64,000 nucleotides of DNA. It comes from Gigaspora margarita. Its lineage: Eukaryota; Glomeromycota; Glomeromycetes; Diversisporales; Gigasporaceae. The notes under the pieces are model-generated. The model was not told where the DNA came from. It was given only the letters and a program-made list of their open reading frames with translations, and did no database searches. Below are positions 1 through 10,844 of this stretch, piece by piece. The DNA lies in assembly GCA_009809945.1 (NCBI GenBank), contig WTPW01000315.1, forward strand, positions 135,599-199,598. Direction: 5' to 3'. The translations under genes were made by a program, and so were the position numbers. Every line of letters begins with the position of its first letter. Position 1 is the stretch's first letter.

Positions 1-299
1 TTCACTAATGAGGTCCTTGGATAGCCACTATAGTTGTGGAGTCTAACTGTCCACTAATAAGGGTCCTTGTACTGCCCTGCAGTATGGAACCCAAAAATTG
101 CTCCTGATTGTTCTTGCACTACCCATATCTATTGTAGCTGTGACTGATGCTACTAGTACTTGCAGAGCAACTTAAAATAGAAGGGTAAGTAGGAGATAGA
201 GCTAGCCTTTACCAAGGCAAGTGATAGATAATTTCTTCTATTCCAAACAACAACCTTATAAATTTCATCCTTTAACATCCGCATGCCCACAGCCACCCA
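1..299. other. Unrecognised, GC-richer non-coding stretch
   Basis: Richer in G and C than its surroundings, with no usable open frame on either strand. It ends exactly where the 8-bp target duplication of the next element begins. It may be the edge of an older retroelement, but no diagnostic end or motif was found. Confidence 0.3.
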
Positions 300-479
300 T
301 TCATGCTAGGACCCCAGATATCTCTCATAAAGGTCATAACTGAACTACATGAATTTAGGCATTTTTGCTACCCCTAAAATCAAGTAAATTTGCTAAAAGT
401 TAGATTATTACATATAAATTTTATAGCAATTTGCTAAAAACTAAATTATCACATCTTTTTTTATAAATCAAAATAATAT

Positions 480-2030
480 ATGTATTTTTGATTGCTGAAC
501 AAATTTTCTTAGAGCACATTGTTAGAATCAATTAGTAAAATTTTGAGAATAATAGAATTCTTTGTATTTTTATTAATAAAATTATATAAAATATTATAAT
601 TCACAAAATTTTACTAATTGATTCTAAAAAAGTTCTTTAAGAAAACTTGTTCAGCACATAAAAATACATTATTCCAGCATATTTTTTTTATATTTTTTGA
701 AAATTTAAGAGATGATGCTTAATTTTGGATTTTTTGATCAAAAAATCCAAAATTAAGCATCTTCTCTTAAATTTTCAAGAAATATAAAAGTAAATATGCT
801 GAATAATGTATTTTTATGTGCTGAACAAGTTTTCTTAGAGCACTTTGTTAGAATCAATTAGTAAAAGTTTGTGAATCGTAGAATTTTTAGTATTTTTATT
901 AATAAAATTATATAAAATATTATAATTCACAAACTTTTACCAATTGTTTCTAACATTGTACTCTAAGTAAACTTGTTCAGCATATAAAAATACATTAATC
1001 CAGCATATTTACTTTTATATATCTTGAAATTTAAGAGGAGATGCTTATTATTGGATTTTTTGATCAAAAAATCCAAAATTAAGCATCTTCTCTTAAATTT
1101 TCAAGAAATATAAAAGTAAATTTACCAGAATAATGTATTTTTATGTGCTGAACAAGTTTTCTTAGAGCACTTTGTTAGAATCAATTAGTAAAATTTTGTG
1201 AATTATAATATTTTATATAATTTTATTAATAAAAATACAATGGTTTCCTCTAGCCTTCTTAAACTAGAAATTTAATCTTTTAGTTTAAAATAGAAAAGTA
1301 TGAGGTGAAATGTCACATCTTTTTTCTGTAGCGGTTTAATGGTTAGCCCTGACTGCAAGTGATAGGCTTGCCCTATTGCATAGATTAGTAGATGATTAGT
1401 TAGGAATTTTAAATATAGTATTTCTTTATATATCATCCTGATATAATTGTAACTTACTATCCTACTCCTGTACTTGCCATTAACAAANAAAAAAAAAAAA
1501 AAAAAAAAATTAATAAAAATACTAAAAAATTCTATGATTTACAAAATTTTACTAATTGATTCTAACATTGTGCTCTAAGAAAACTTGTTCTGCACATAAA
1601 ATACATAATTTTGGCATATTTAATTTTATATTCCTTGAAAATTTAAGAGAAGATACTTAATTTTGGATTTTTTGATCAAAAAATCCAAAATTAAGCATCT
1701 TCTCTTAAATTTTCAAGAAATATAAAANTAAATTTACCAGAATAATGTATTTTTATGTGCTGAACAAGTTTTCTTAGAGCACAATATTAGAATCAATTAG
1801 TAAAATTTTGTGAATTATAATATTTTATATAATTTTATTAATAAAAATACTAAAAAATTATATGAATCACAAAATTTTACTAATTGATTCTAAAAAAGTG
1901 CTCTATAAAAACTTGTTCAGCACATAAAAATACATTATTCCAGCATATTTATTGTTATATTTCTTGAAAATTTAAGAGAAGATGCTTAATTTTGGATTTT
2001 TTGATCAAAAAAAAATTCAAAATTAAGCAT
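480..2030. repeat. Satellite array 1: alternating palindromes, period about 326-329 bp
   Basis: Each unit holds two palindromes. One is centred on TTTTTGATCAAAAA and flanked by AAGCATCTTCTCTTAAATTT arms; the other is centred on TTTTTATTAATAAAA and flanked by AATCAATTAGTAAAATTTT arms. They are joined by GTGCTGAACAAGTTTTCTTA. TGATCA centres lie at 735, 1061, 1673 and 2002. Subtracting the 284-bp retroposon insertion puts the third at 1389, so successive spacings are 326, 328 and 329. Diverged arrays of the same design lie at 11047-12830 and 50700-56500. Confidence 0.9.
1239..1522 (+). mobile_element. SINE-like poly(A) retroposon with 14-bp target-site duplication
   Basis: A roughly 270-bp sequence ends in a poly(A) run (about 1485-1509) and interrupts satellite array 1. 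The 14-bp direct repeat ATTAATAAAAATAC occurs at 1225-1238 and again at 1509-1522. Removing 284 bp restores the satellite period to 328 bp, which confirms a clean insertion. The segment near 1331-1350 (TAGCGGTTTAATGGTTAG) resembles a tRNA A-box, but no clear B-box follows, so the tRNA origin is tentative. No open frame. Poly(A) plus a variable-length duplication indicates LINE-type target-primed insertion supplied in trans. Confidence 0.75.
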
Positions 2031-2291
2031 TTTAAATTTTTAAAATTTATAGTAGTACAAAAAATGAGATAGCTTATTTTTGGGTATAATTCTTTCAAAA
2101 TTTAGGTAATTTGCTAAAAATAAAATATAGCATGCATAAAATTGCTGTAATTTGCCCAAATGCTTTAAATAACCTTTTTTAAAATTAACCTCAATTTGCT
2201 AAAACTTAAATTTGGACCTCAGATCAAATTTTCTGCAATTTGCTAAAAAAAAATATGACATATATCAGAGATATCTGGGTCCTTTCATGCT

Positions 2292-3637
2292 CCTAACCCT
2301 ACTTTAATATCATATTTACCAATATTCATAGAAACCTAAATTTGTTACAATTACATGCCATTTCAATAAAAACAAAAAAACAAAAACCCTTCTTAAACAA
2401 GAAGCCTCAACCAAGCATTAGACTAACTATAAAAGATAAATATCTACATGATCCACAATAAAATCAGCTAATTTCACAATAATGACTGTTTCTGTCACTT
2501 AGTTGACGAGCTTTAATACTAGTTTATATTTATTAAAATAGGATTTGGTACTAAGATTAGTAAAGTGACCTACTTTTTTCGACATTAATTTCTGAAACCA
2601 ATTACTTCACTGATAACTTGTGGTAATTTAACAAAGTTTATCAACTATTTAAGGCGGTACTACAAAATACAGAAAATTTTGAATACTTAGAATAGTAATC
2701 ATAGTAAGATTTTATTAAAGTATTTTTTTTAAAGAAGACACTTATAATACCTGGTAGTAACCGGTTAGTGCAAGGTTTTTTTATTTTGTTGTGTAGAAAA
2801 AATTATGAAATTCATATTATATATATAGGTAATGTATGTACATACATATGTTTTTTTTTATTATTAATTATGATGACTTCTATTGATAACGTAGTAATTT
2901 CGCAAATCAAAATTTCACCAGGTTAAAATTTTTTTAACATTAACTTGCACACATTAAGTTGAGAAATCACTAAATGAATTTCTAGTAGTTACGTGTGTTT
3001 GAAATTATGCTGTCACTAGAATGATATCAGAGAACTAGAAGCTCATCATGGCCATAGGTGTACTTGTTATTAACTTATTCAGTAGCCACAATAAATGGTT
3101 AATATTAGTTCATTGCATTGCCAATGAAACTGAAGAGAAAACTTGAAAACAATCTGACAGTATCCTGCTTATGCAGTAGGCATATATGTAACATTATCAT
3201 GAGAACACTATTCAAGAAATTGTTCGAATCTAAAGCGCCATGTGGATAAAATATAAGATAACGGCAATGTGTTTATTATTTAAACTGTGCAAAACTATAT
3301 AATAAATGTATTTAATCACAAGCATCAGCGAAATGGTAAATGACGTTTCTATATATCTTTTGATTAAACAATTCTACAAATATTACAAAGATGATATTTG
3401 TAAGTTAATAAAAACATTGAAAAAATTAAGAAACTAGTTGTCAACTGAAAAAAATAATTAACTAGCTAAGCAATTAACAATTTGTAATACAAGTTTAATC
3501 AATAGTCGCTAAGAAATCTTTGTCGAATATGAAAATTTCAACATTTTGAGAAGGGATCATTCATGTTGTTTAAATAGTACAGTCAAAGAAAAATGCCAGG
3601 ACATCATTTAATTAAAATATAATACGATAATCAAATA
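2292..3637. other. No recognisable feature
   Basis: AT-rich unique-looking sequence with stops in all frames; no TIR pair, RNA gene or coding exon could be supported. Confidence 0.4.
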
Positions 3638-3962
3638 AAGTTAATTTTTGTTTGTATAACTTGTTATCCCAAAATTTCATTCAGCGGGTTGGATTTTTTT
3701 TAATTTACTGTAAATTAATAGATTTGTGTTCACATCTAAGGACACGCAAATTTCTGTTTTGCAAAACATAAAATCAGAAAATAGAGAAAATTTTGAGGTT
3801 TTTTTACCAGTAATTCTAAAAAAATAAGATCATTATCGGTAAATTTATTAAAAAAATTAGAAATAAAAATGTATTAATTGATGCAATTGGAACTTTTAAA
3901 AAAGTTTTTTTTTAGGTCAGCGGGGTTATGCTACACAAAAATTAACTTTGCATGGTCTTAAC
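3638..3962. mobile_element. TIR MITE, family with GCAAAGTTAATTTTTG ends (copy 1)
   Basis: The right end, reverse-complemented, reads AAGACCATGCAAAGTTAATT; the left end retains AAAGTTAATTTTTGTTTGTA. The interior, with CAGCGGGTT and TTCACATCTAAG motifs, matches 36870-37222, where a better preserved copy sits. Non-coding. The target duplication is not resolved because the left end is degraded. Confidence 0.55.
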
Positions 3963-4603
3963 TTTGGAAATTAATAGAGCACATTAATCACATTTATATC
4001 TGATTTCATGCACATATATGTAAGAATTAAGGTTATACTTATAAGTTTCGTCTATATTTCATCATTGACAAAATGATGAACTATAGTATTTTGTATTTCG
4101 TCAGGCATCCATTTTGTGTATATTTTCTGTGTAATTTCCAAATTCTGTCAATTGCTACATTGTATATCGTTTTTTATTTTCCTGACAAATAACATATGCC
4201 AATATTAAATGAAGTTTTATCAAACTTAACCTTTTAATTTATAAGGAAGATATGATGATAGTTATGTATTCAATGATAAGGAAGATAAATAAATCAAATT
4301 CAATAACTTTTATATCTTACGATATTTACTAATTATCAATAAAAAAAAGAATAAATAAGAAACTTATTCTTACTCCTTTTTCATTGTTGATAATATGGAA
4401 TCGCATAGTTATAGTTTTCTTGCAAAAGAATCCTTTGAACGAATCTTAGAAACTTATATTAACAGGAGAAAGATAACCATTGCTTAATGGATAAAATCAA
4501 TTTTTGCATATATATAACCACCTAAAACTTATTCTAACCTATCCTAAAGTGTCCCTAACCCTAAATTTGGTTGGTGATTGATCATGTGATTTATGTATAC
4601 ATT
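3963..4603. other. No recognisable feature
   Basis: AT-rich with stops in all frames. A short CCCTAACCCTAA tract sits near 4545-4560. Nothing else could be supported. Confidence 0.35.
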
Positions 4604-5132
4604 AGACCAGACCAATTTGATTTCTGTTTAACATAGAGTTTGAGGCACGGGATTGGAAGCATGCCCCATTTGGCATGCCCCTGGGCATGCCTAGGTGCAT
4701 GCCATTTAACCAAAAGGCATGCCCTATCATATGATCTATATAGCTAAAATAAATTGGCTAATTTATGTTGATTTTAGTGATTGACAAATCAGAATACAAA
4801 TATCTTCTCATAGTATATGCTTTATGTCTAGAAAGGGCATGCCCCAGGGCATAAAGAGGCATGCTCTTCGCAAAGGTATGCCCAGGGGCATGCCCAAAAA
4901 TTTGCTGTGCTTCCAACCCTAGTTTAACATAATCCCCCTCTATTTTTTAAAATTTTAGGTGAAAAAAAACACATCATATTGGCCAATCAGATTGCATTAT
5001 TTGTTTTTTAAAAATTTAAATTTTTTGTAGCCAAGAGAATTTTGTATTTTTTATTAATTTGTGTATTTTTATATCCCCCTACTTATGAGCTATTTTATTT
5101 ATGTTAAACAGAAAATTAAATAGGAGTGGCCT
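4604..5132. mobile_element. TIR MITE sharing ends with the 10.8-13.0 kb element, interrupted by a hAT-like insert
   Basis: The right end, reverse-complemented, reads AAGGCCACTCCTATTTAATT followed by TTCTGTTTAACATAA; the left end reads AGACCAGACCAATTTGATTT then CTGTTTAACATA. The same TIR bounds 10845-13018. Without the nested 288-bp element and its 8-bp duplication, the MITE is about 233 bp. Non-coding. The left terminus is diverged and no target duplication was found. Confidence 0.6.
4634..4921. mobile_element. 288-bp hAT-like MITE with GGCATGCCC subterminal repeats
   Basis: Ends TAGAGTTTGAGGCAC (left) and TAGGGTTGGAAGCAC (right, reverse-complemented) match at 12 of 15 positions. They are flanked by perfect 8-bp duplications GTTTAACA at 4626-4633 and 4922-4929. 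The TAGGG-type terminus and 8-bp duplication are hAT hallmarks. Both subterminal regions carry many copies of the palindromic word GGCATGCCC, as expected of transposase binding sites. Non-coding; inserted into the MITE at 4604-5132. Confidence 0.85.
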
Positions 5133-5141
5133 TATTGGAAA

Positions 5142-5236
5142 AAATTGGTGAATAATGATAATTTGGCAAATAATCACATGCACTCTGTGGCATGTGTAGC
5201 TAATTATTTGTCAAATTACCATATATACACCAATTT
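5142..5236. repeat. Hairpin-forming inverted repeat
   Basis: Arms beginning AAATTGGTGAATAATGAT (left) and AAATTGGTGTATATATGG (right, reverse-complemented) converge on a CACATGCACTCTGTGGCATG centre. Probably a very short foldback MITE; it abuts the preceding MITE. Confidence 0.5.
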
Positions 5237-5245
5237 GCCCAATAA

Positions 5246-6300
5246 TGGTATTATCTGACAATTTATGATCATGATTCATAAGGAGTTGTCAGCTAAGTTT
5301 TAATTTAATAAACAATATTTATATTGCAACACATTCAAAAAAAACAAGAACAAATTTCATGAACATATTGACTTTGTCAGATAACTTACTTTAGATGTCA
5401 CTCTAATTTAGTAAATTAGCAGACCGTACAAGTACTTTTCAAATTACTATGATCATCAGATAATTATTCATTATATGAAAATCTGTTAAATTTAATATTT
5501 TTTAAAATTTCTATTTAAAAAAGGATGTTGATAAATATTACAGGTTGCTATATCACAGGTTAATATGATTGACTAATTAGATCACAGGATCTTGTAAAAC
5601 AAAAATAAAAAAAAATTTGGAAAAATTACAAAAGAATTAAAAATCTTGAAATTTCATTATGTAAACTGGTCTTGGGCTTCTAATTAAACGTTTTTAATAC
5701 TTAATTTTGCATATATATATATGCTCTTACTCTAACTTTAATACTAGTTTGAACTCTATCCTTCACTAATAATAAATTTTTTTAAATATTAAACTGTGAT
5801 ATTTCAACCTGTTAAATTTAACAAAATCCTTAAAAAAAATCAGAATTCCAAAGATTTCTTGTCAAATTCCAATTCTCTAGTATAACATCTATTATAAATT
5901 AATTTGTAGTTGGTTAATTAATAGTAATACTAAAAATTTCTAGCTTTTTTTATTGTAAATTTTATATTTTTAGATACTATAATCTTTTAGTGAAGATCTC
6001 AAGTGGCACATATTCTGTTTTGTCTTGGTTGTTACTATAGAAATTTTACAATTACATATGCTAATGCTTAAATATATAGCACTATATAAACATTTATGCC
6101 ATCCAAAGCAAGTAGCACAATAATATTTAAGCTTTGTATTCTTTGTATCTGCTATTTGAAATTTGACTAATTGGAAAATATATTTTCCTATTTTTAGAAT
6201 TTTTTATTTTATTTATTGCAGTTTACAAAAATATGTGAAATTTACTTATCAAAAAAAAGACCACATGCAGTGAATATGTATTATTGGATGCACATTAGCC
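5246..6300. other. No recognisable feature
   Basis: AT-rich with no open frame of note; degenerate CTAACTTTAA tracts near 5740. No termini or RNA genes were identified. Confidence 0.35.
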
Positions 6301-6308
6301 AAATAAGG

Positions 6309-6614
6309 AGATAGGCTAAAGCAGTGCGAGTTTTTGATGATCGACAGCTGATCGACCAATCAAATTGCGAATATTTGACTAAACCCAGATCAGCCCGACG
6401 AAACAAAACAAGTGAAAAAAAGAGAAAAATGTGAAAAACACAAGAAACGATTGTCTAAACCTATGTTGGTGCATTAATAAAAAATGTCGGGAAGGTGTTT
6501 TTACCAATAACTCCTTTTAAATATAACTTCAAAATGGCTCTAACCCTAACCCTAATTTAAATAGACGTCAATTTAAATAATTTTTCAAAACTCGCTCCAT
6601 TTTAGGCAACCTCC
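6309..6614. mobile_element. 306-bp hAT-like MITE with CAGATCAGCCC core module
   Basis: Flanked by perfect 8-bp duplications AAATAAGG at 6301-6308 and 6615-6622. Left end AGATAGGCTAAAGCAGTGCG; right end, reverse-complemented, GGAGGTTGCCTAAAATGGAG, both leading into GCGAGTTTTTG-like sequence. The interior shares long homology with 61024-61302 (GGTGCATTAATAAAAAATGT among other blocks) and carries a CTAACCCTAACCCTAA tract at 6540-6556. Non-coding. Confidence 0.8.
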
Positions 6615-6622
6615 AAATAAGG

Positions 6623-7619
6623 CTAAACATTAAATTTATTAGAAATGCTTATTGATATTAGCAAAATATATCAGTACTATTGATATATATTTAAAATTAG
6701 CAAAATGAAGCATTAGCTAGTAGTTTCCTACTTGCATAAAGTAGGTCAGCTATTAATCAGGATTTTAGTAGAAGAATTTGTGATATTTATTATCAGCTGG
6801 TAGTTTCTCACCTGCATAAAGCAAGTCTGTTATACTTACAAAGGATTTGTATTTACTATAAAATGGCAGGATTCACTAAATAGGTAAATCAGGTATAAAT
6901 CCTAGAGCATGTTCTCAGAATGCAAGTGAGACTTCTGCTCTTAGTTTACCTCTTTTATTTTAATTATGCTTATCTAATTGTAACTTGGATTCTGAAATAG
7001 ATAATATAATAAATCATACCACAATGCTATTTTAAAAAAATTAAAAAAGAAAAAAAAGACATCTAAATGCTAAACATTTTGTTAGCATTGTTGCAAATAT
7101 TTTGCCAATTGTTGTAAACTGGTTTTTCACCCAGTCAGTGCCCCTATGGCCACATATAAAAAGCATAAGTATATTACTAATATTGCCTTTGATCTGTTAA
7201 CTTTTTGTCAACTTGAAAGAAATCAATAATTTCTAATTCTGATTTTTGATTTCTTTAACATTTTTTAAACTTTTAAATTGCATACTCATTTTGTAATATA
7301 TTTGACTAAACATTTTTGTAGAAATACTGTAGAAGTTGTAGATTTATTATTTTTGTAATATAACTTTTGTAAGAATATTATTAGTGTATCCATTATTTGC
7401 AAAGAATTTAAACATTGTTTCTTTTTTTGGTAATAACATTATGAGTAAAAAGAAATTTAAGAGTTGCACCAACTTTAATCTTATAAGAATTATTGCATAA
7501 TTCTAGCAAATTAATTTGTTTGTTACTGAAAAATCATAAAATTTCAATTAGTTTTAGATATTAAAGTTGTACAACAAAGATACTTTGTGCATCCAAAGCT
7601 TGTTCTGGAATATAATTTT
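6623..7619. other. No recognisable gene; two weak internal duplications
   Basis: A segment with TAGCTAGTAGTTTCCTACTT (6714-6733) is imperfectly repeated near 6795-6830 (CAGCTGGTAGTTTCTCACCT). Otherwise AT-rich sequence without open frames or termini. Confidence 0.35.
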
Positions 7620-7869
7620 AATTGTTATTTTTTTCCTTTGGTATGCCTCACACCAAATCTTTGCCCCTTTTTCCTACAGTTTATCAACTGCCCACTACAA
7701 GTTCCTATCTTGAACTTCTTGTTGACCTAACCATAGAAGGAAAAGCCCCAGAACGCTGCTACTAAAATTGAAGTTTCCTCAGATACCTTATTGGCCCTAA
7801 AGATAGTGCCCTGCACTAACTTCTAGAGTGGTCAGATCATCATAAATGGCTCAACAGGACCAACACCAA

Positions 7870-10052
7870 CATCAGCGAATTATATATATGTAATCTTACA
7901 TAAGATATTACAGCCTGTAATATGACAAAAATCTTACATTTGATACGATTTATTACATAATATATTACGTCATATTACGGTAATATTACAGTTATTATTT
8001 GAAATATTTTGAAATATATTGCAAATAAAAAAAATGCAAAATTACCCCCTTACAGAGGTCGCGTACTCATGCAGATCAATAAACTAATGCGTGCAGGAGG
8101 TAATATTGTGATATTTTTGCATTGTTTTGCAATATTTTGCAAATTTTTGCAAATTTTCAAAATTTTTTAAAAAATAAATAAACGATATACATATTCATAT
8201 AATCACGCTTTTTTACAGGTTTTTGCAATATTTTGCACAGTTTTGCAATTTAATATAAAATTTTTATATTTTTTTATTTATTATTATATTTTAATTATAT
8301 TTAAAAATTTTTAAACAATATTATATATTTTATTATATATTATATTTTAAATATTATATATTCTTTACAGTAATATTTTTACATTATTACATATTATTTT
8401 AAATACTTAAAAATATTTTAAACTACTTTCGCACTTTGTCGCATCTAATTCTATTACTATATACAAAAAACTAACCCTACACACTTATTTTCGTTCACCC
8501 TATAGTTAGCTATTATCTTCACTTCTTTGTTTTCTATTGTCTTCGCTTTGGTTATTTCTTTTGTTTTGGCTATAACCTTTGTTTTGCTCTATTTTTCTAA
8601 ATACTTCAAAGAAGTGAAAAATAAAAAAAACATTTCTCAGAAGGGTAAAACAAACAAAAAACAAAAATGTAAGCAAACTAAATAAAAAAAATAAATGAAG
8701 CCCCCAAATTTTCCATTTTTTTAAGTTTATATTCTTGCAATTTTGAAATCGTCGAAGGTTTTCTCAAAGTGCCAAAATAAATAAAAAAAATAAAAATTAA
8801 AGAAATAAGTAAAAAGAAAACAAACAAAAAAAATAAAATATAAGCAAACTGAATAAAAAAATAAACCCCAAATCTCTATTTCTTTAAAGTAGAGTTCGTG
8901 ACAACTTTGCTGAAATCAAGATGTATATATTCTTGCAAAGTGCTAGAAAAGTCTGGGTTTGCTTGCAAAGTGTCAAAAAAGCCTAGATTATTTTTCTCAC
9001 AAAGTGCCAGAATAAAATAAATTAATAAAAAAAAAATAAAAAAAAAACAAAAACAAAAACAAAAAGAACAAAAACGTTAAGCAAAAAAAAAAATAAAGCA
9101 CTAACTAAACCTTTATTTCTTTAAAGAAGTATTCTTTGAAATTTAAAAATTGTTGGTGAAATCAGTTGTGTGCACTTGCAATGTGTCAGAAGGCTGAGTT
9201 GGCTTGCGCATAGTTTCGAAAGGTTGTTAGATTTCTTGCAAAGTGCCAAAAGTTAGGGTTGGTGTTTTTGTAGAAATAAAATAAAAAAATTAAAAAATAA
9301 TAAATGAAAAAAATGAAAAACAAAACGAAACTAAACAAAACTAAACAAAATGAAACGAACCAAAAAAAACAAACCGAAAATGAAAAAACAATGTAAAATT
9401 GATAGAAGATCTAAATTATATACAAAAAAAATAAACAAAGATCTAATCTAATTTTGTACTACGATTATTGAAACATTTCAAAACATTTCAAAAATAATAG
9501 TCAAACGCATTCTTGGTATGTTCCAGGATACAGATCTACTGATCTAGCTTGATTTTTTAGTTTTAAAATATTTTGAAACAATTTGAAATGTAAAAAAAAG
9601 AANNNNNNNNNNNNNNNNNNNNNNNNNNNNNNNNNNNNNNNNNNNNNNNNNNNNNNNNNNNNNNNNNNNNNNNNNNNNNNNNNNNNNNNNNNNNNNNAAT
9701 TGTTAAAGATCTTTTAATTGTTATATATCGTTTAATAAAAAAATAGAAGATCTAATTATAAACAAAAGATCTAATCTGATCTTTTTGTAGTACAGAATTT
9801 GAATATTATTGAACTATTTCGAACTATTTCGAACTACAGATTTACTGATCCAGCTTGGTTTTCTAGTCCTAAAATATATTGAAAGGGGTCTGAAATATTT
9901 CATAATATATTTCGAAATATTTCNAAATTATTTTCNTAATATTTNGAAAATTTGATATTTNGAAATATTTCGAAATATATTATGTAATATTTTGCTTATA
10001 TTACGGTTCNTAAGACCTTATGTAAGATTACACTATTATAAATTTGCTGATG
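7870..10052. mobile_element. 2.2-kb non-autonomous TIR element (CATCAGC ends), copy 1
   Basis: Left end CATCAGCGAATTATATATAT leads into GTAATCTTACATAAG. The right end, reverse-complemented, starts CATCAGCAAATTTATAATAG and reaches the same GTAATCTTACATAAG. The central part matches 26426-28381, which has the same terminal CATCAGCAAA. The interior is A-rich with spaced copies of TTGCAAAGTGCCA. Subterminal regions are packed with palindromes of the type GTAATATTAC and GAAATATTTC. Stops in all frames. No matching target duplication was found, so the superfamily is open. A 95-base gap lies inside. Confidence 0.7.
9603..9697. other. Assembly gap (95 N)
   Basis: A run of N inside the A-rich interior of the CATCAGC-type element. 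Isolated N calls also cluster at 9924-10009, in the palindrome-rich right end, which is consistent with poor consensus in repetitive sequence. Confidence 0.95.
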
Positions 10053-10290
10053 AAACCAATTCAGCTTGATGCCACTATGAGTTTATTTAGTATCATAAAT
10101 ATCAGACTTAGGTCTCACATTATATCTTATGGAACTTGAGTTATTCCAAATTGGGTTCTAACTCATTTTGCATCACTGCCACAGATTTGATAATGGCAAC
10201 TGCCCAATTAAGTCTGTCCATAGACATCCTGGGTCCCTGTCTTCCTATAGTGTTTCAGTTCCCTAACTAGCTAGTTTTTTTTTCATTTTT

Positions 10291-10367
10291 ACCTCTAGAA
10301 GAATTTGAACTGGCAACCTTCAATATGCAACCTGGGAGTATAACTGCTATGCTATCAACCTGCAGGT
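10291..10367 (-). repeat. tRNA-like head of a SINE
   Basis: Read on the minus strand, GATAGCATAGCAGTTATA resembles a tRNA A-box/D-arm. About 30 bases later GAAGGTTGCCAGTTCAAATT resembles the variable loop and T-arm with the B-box (GGTTCAAAT type). The termini ACCT and AGGT can pair, but the T-stem pairs poorly, so this is unlikely to be a functional tRNA gene. An A-rich tract follows. Best read as the RNA polymerase III promoter head of a degraded SINE. Confidence 0.5.
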
Positions 10368-10844
10368 TATAATTTTGATTATTAGAAAAGTTTTTTTAAA
10401 AAAATATATATGTATACTATATATATATGTGAGTCTTTATATAAATATTGTGTTATTAGAAGTAATATTAAAGAAATCAGAAATCAGAAATCAGAATCAT
10501 CGATTTTATGATTATATAATTTTCTAGATTTCCATTTCTGTATGATATATGAAATTTGATGATCACAGTAATTTGATAACTTGCTTATTAATATTTTAGT
10601 CTTAGCATTGATTACAGGTTGTATAATCAATCAAAAATGTTAAAGCATAAGAATTGATCATATTGCTATATTAGTTTTAGCACACTGATTACATTTTGTA
10701 TATAACTATAATTTTATTGGTTTATAAATTGACATAAAACTATGACTACAAGAATTACCAAGAAAATTAGTAATTATGTTTAAACAATAGTGCATATAAC
10801 ATTAGGGTGTTCACATCGACTATTTAATCAAAACTATATCAGTT

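Larger units (their letters stand above)
308..2283. mobile_element. 1,976-bp non-autonomous TIR element (8-bp target duplication, hAT-like) filled with satellite
   Basis: The left end reads AGGACCCCAGATATCTCTCA and the right end, reverse-complemented, AGGACCCAGATATCTCTGAT. Perfect 8-bp direct repeats TTCATGCT flank it at 300-307 and 2284-2291. The same TIR (consensus AGGACCCCAGACATCTCTCA) ends the short elements at 28416-28707, 49376-49956 and 49419-49707, so this is a large member of a MITE family. No coding capacity. The outer parts carry repeated TTTGCTAAAA motifs; the core, about 480-2030, is a tandem array of double-palindromic units. An 8-bp duplication is characteristic of hAT elements; assignment to hAT rests on that alone. 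Confidence 0.85.
7620..10380 (-). mobile_element. Possible tRNA-derived SINE-like sequence, split by a 2.2-kb TIR element
   Basis: On the minus strand, 10367-10291 resembles a tRNA, followed by A-rich sequence and a GC-richer body that continues to about 10053. It resumes at 7869-7620 on the far side of the TIR element at 7870-10052. Part of the body (around 10215-10270) recurs in diverged form at 58700-58765. No poly(A) or target duplication was identified, so the outer limits are approximate. Confidence 0.35.

Noticed and set aside
3215..3240. B-box-like TTGTTCGAATCTAAAGC
   Set aside because: No A-box or cloverleaf upstream; a chance match.
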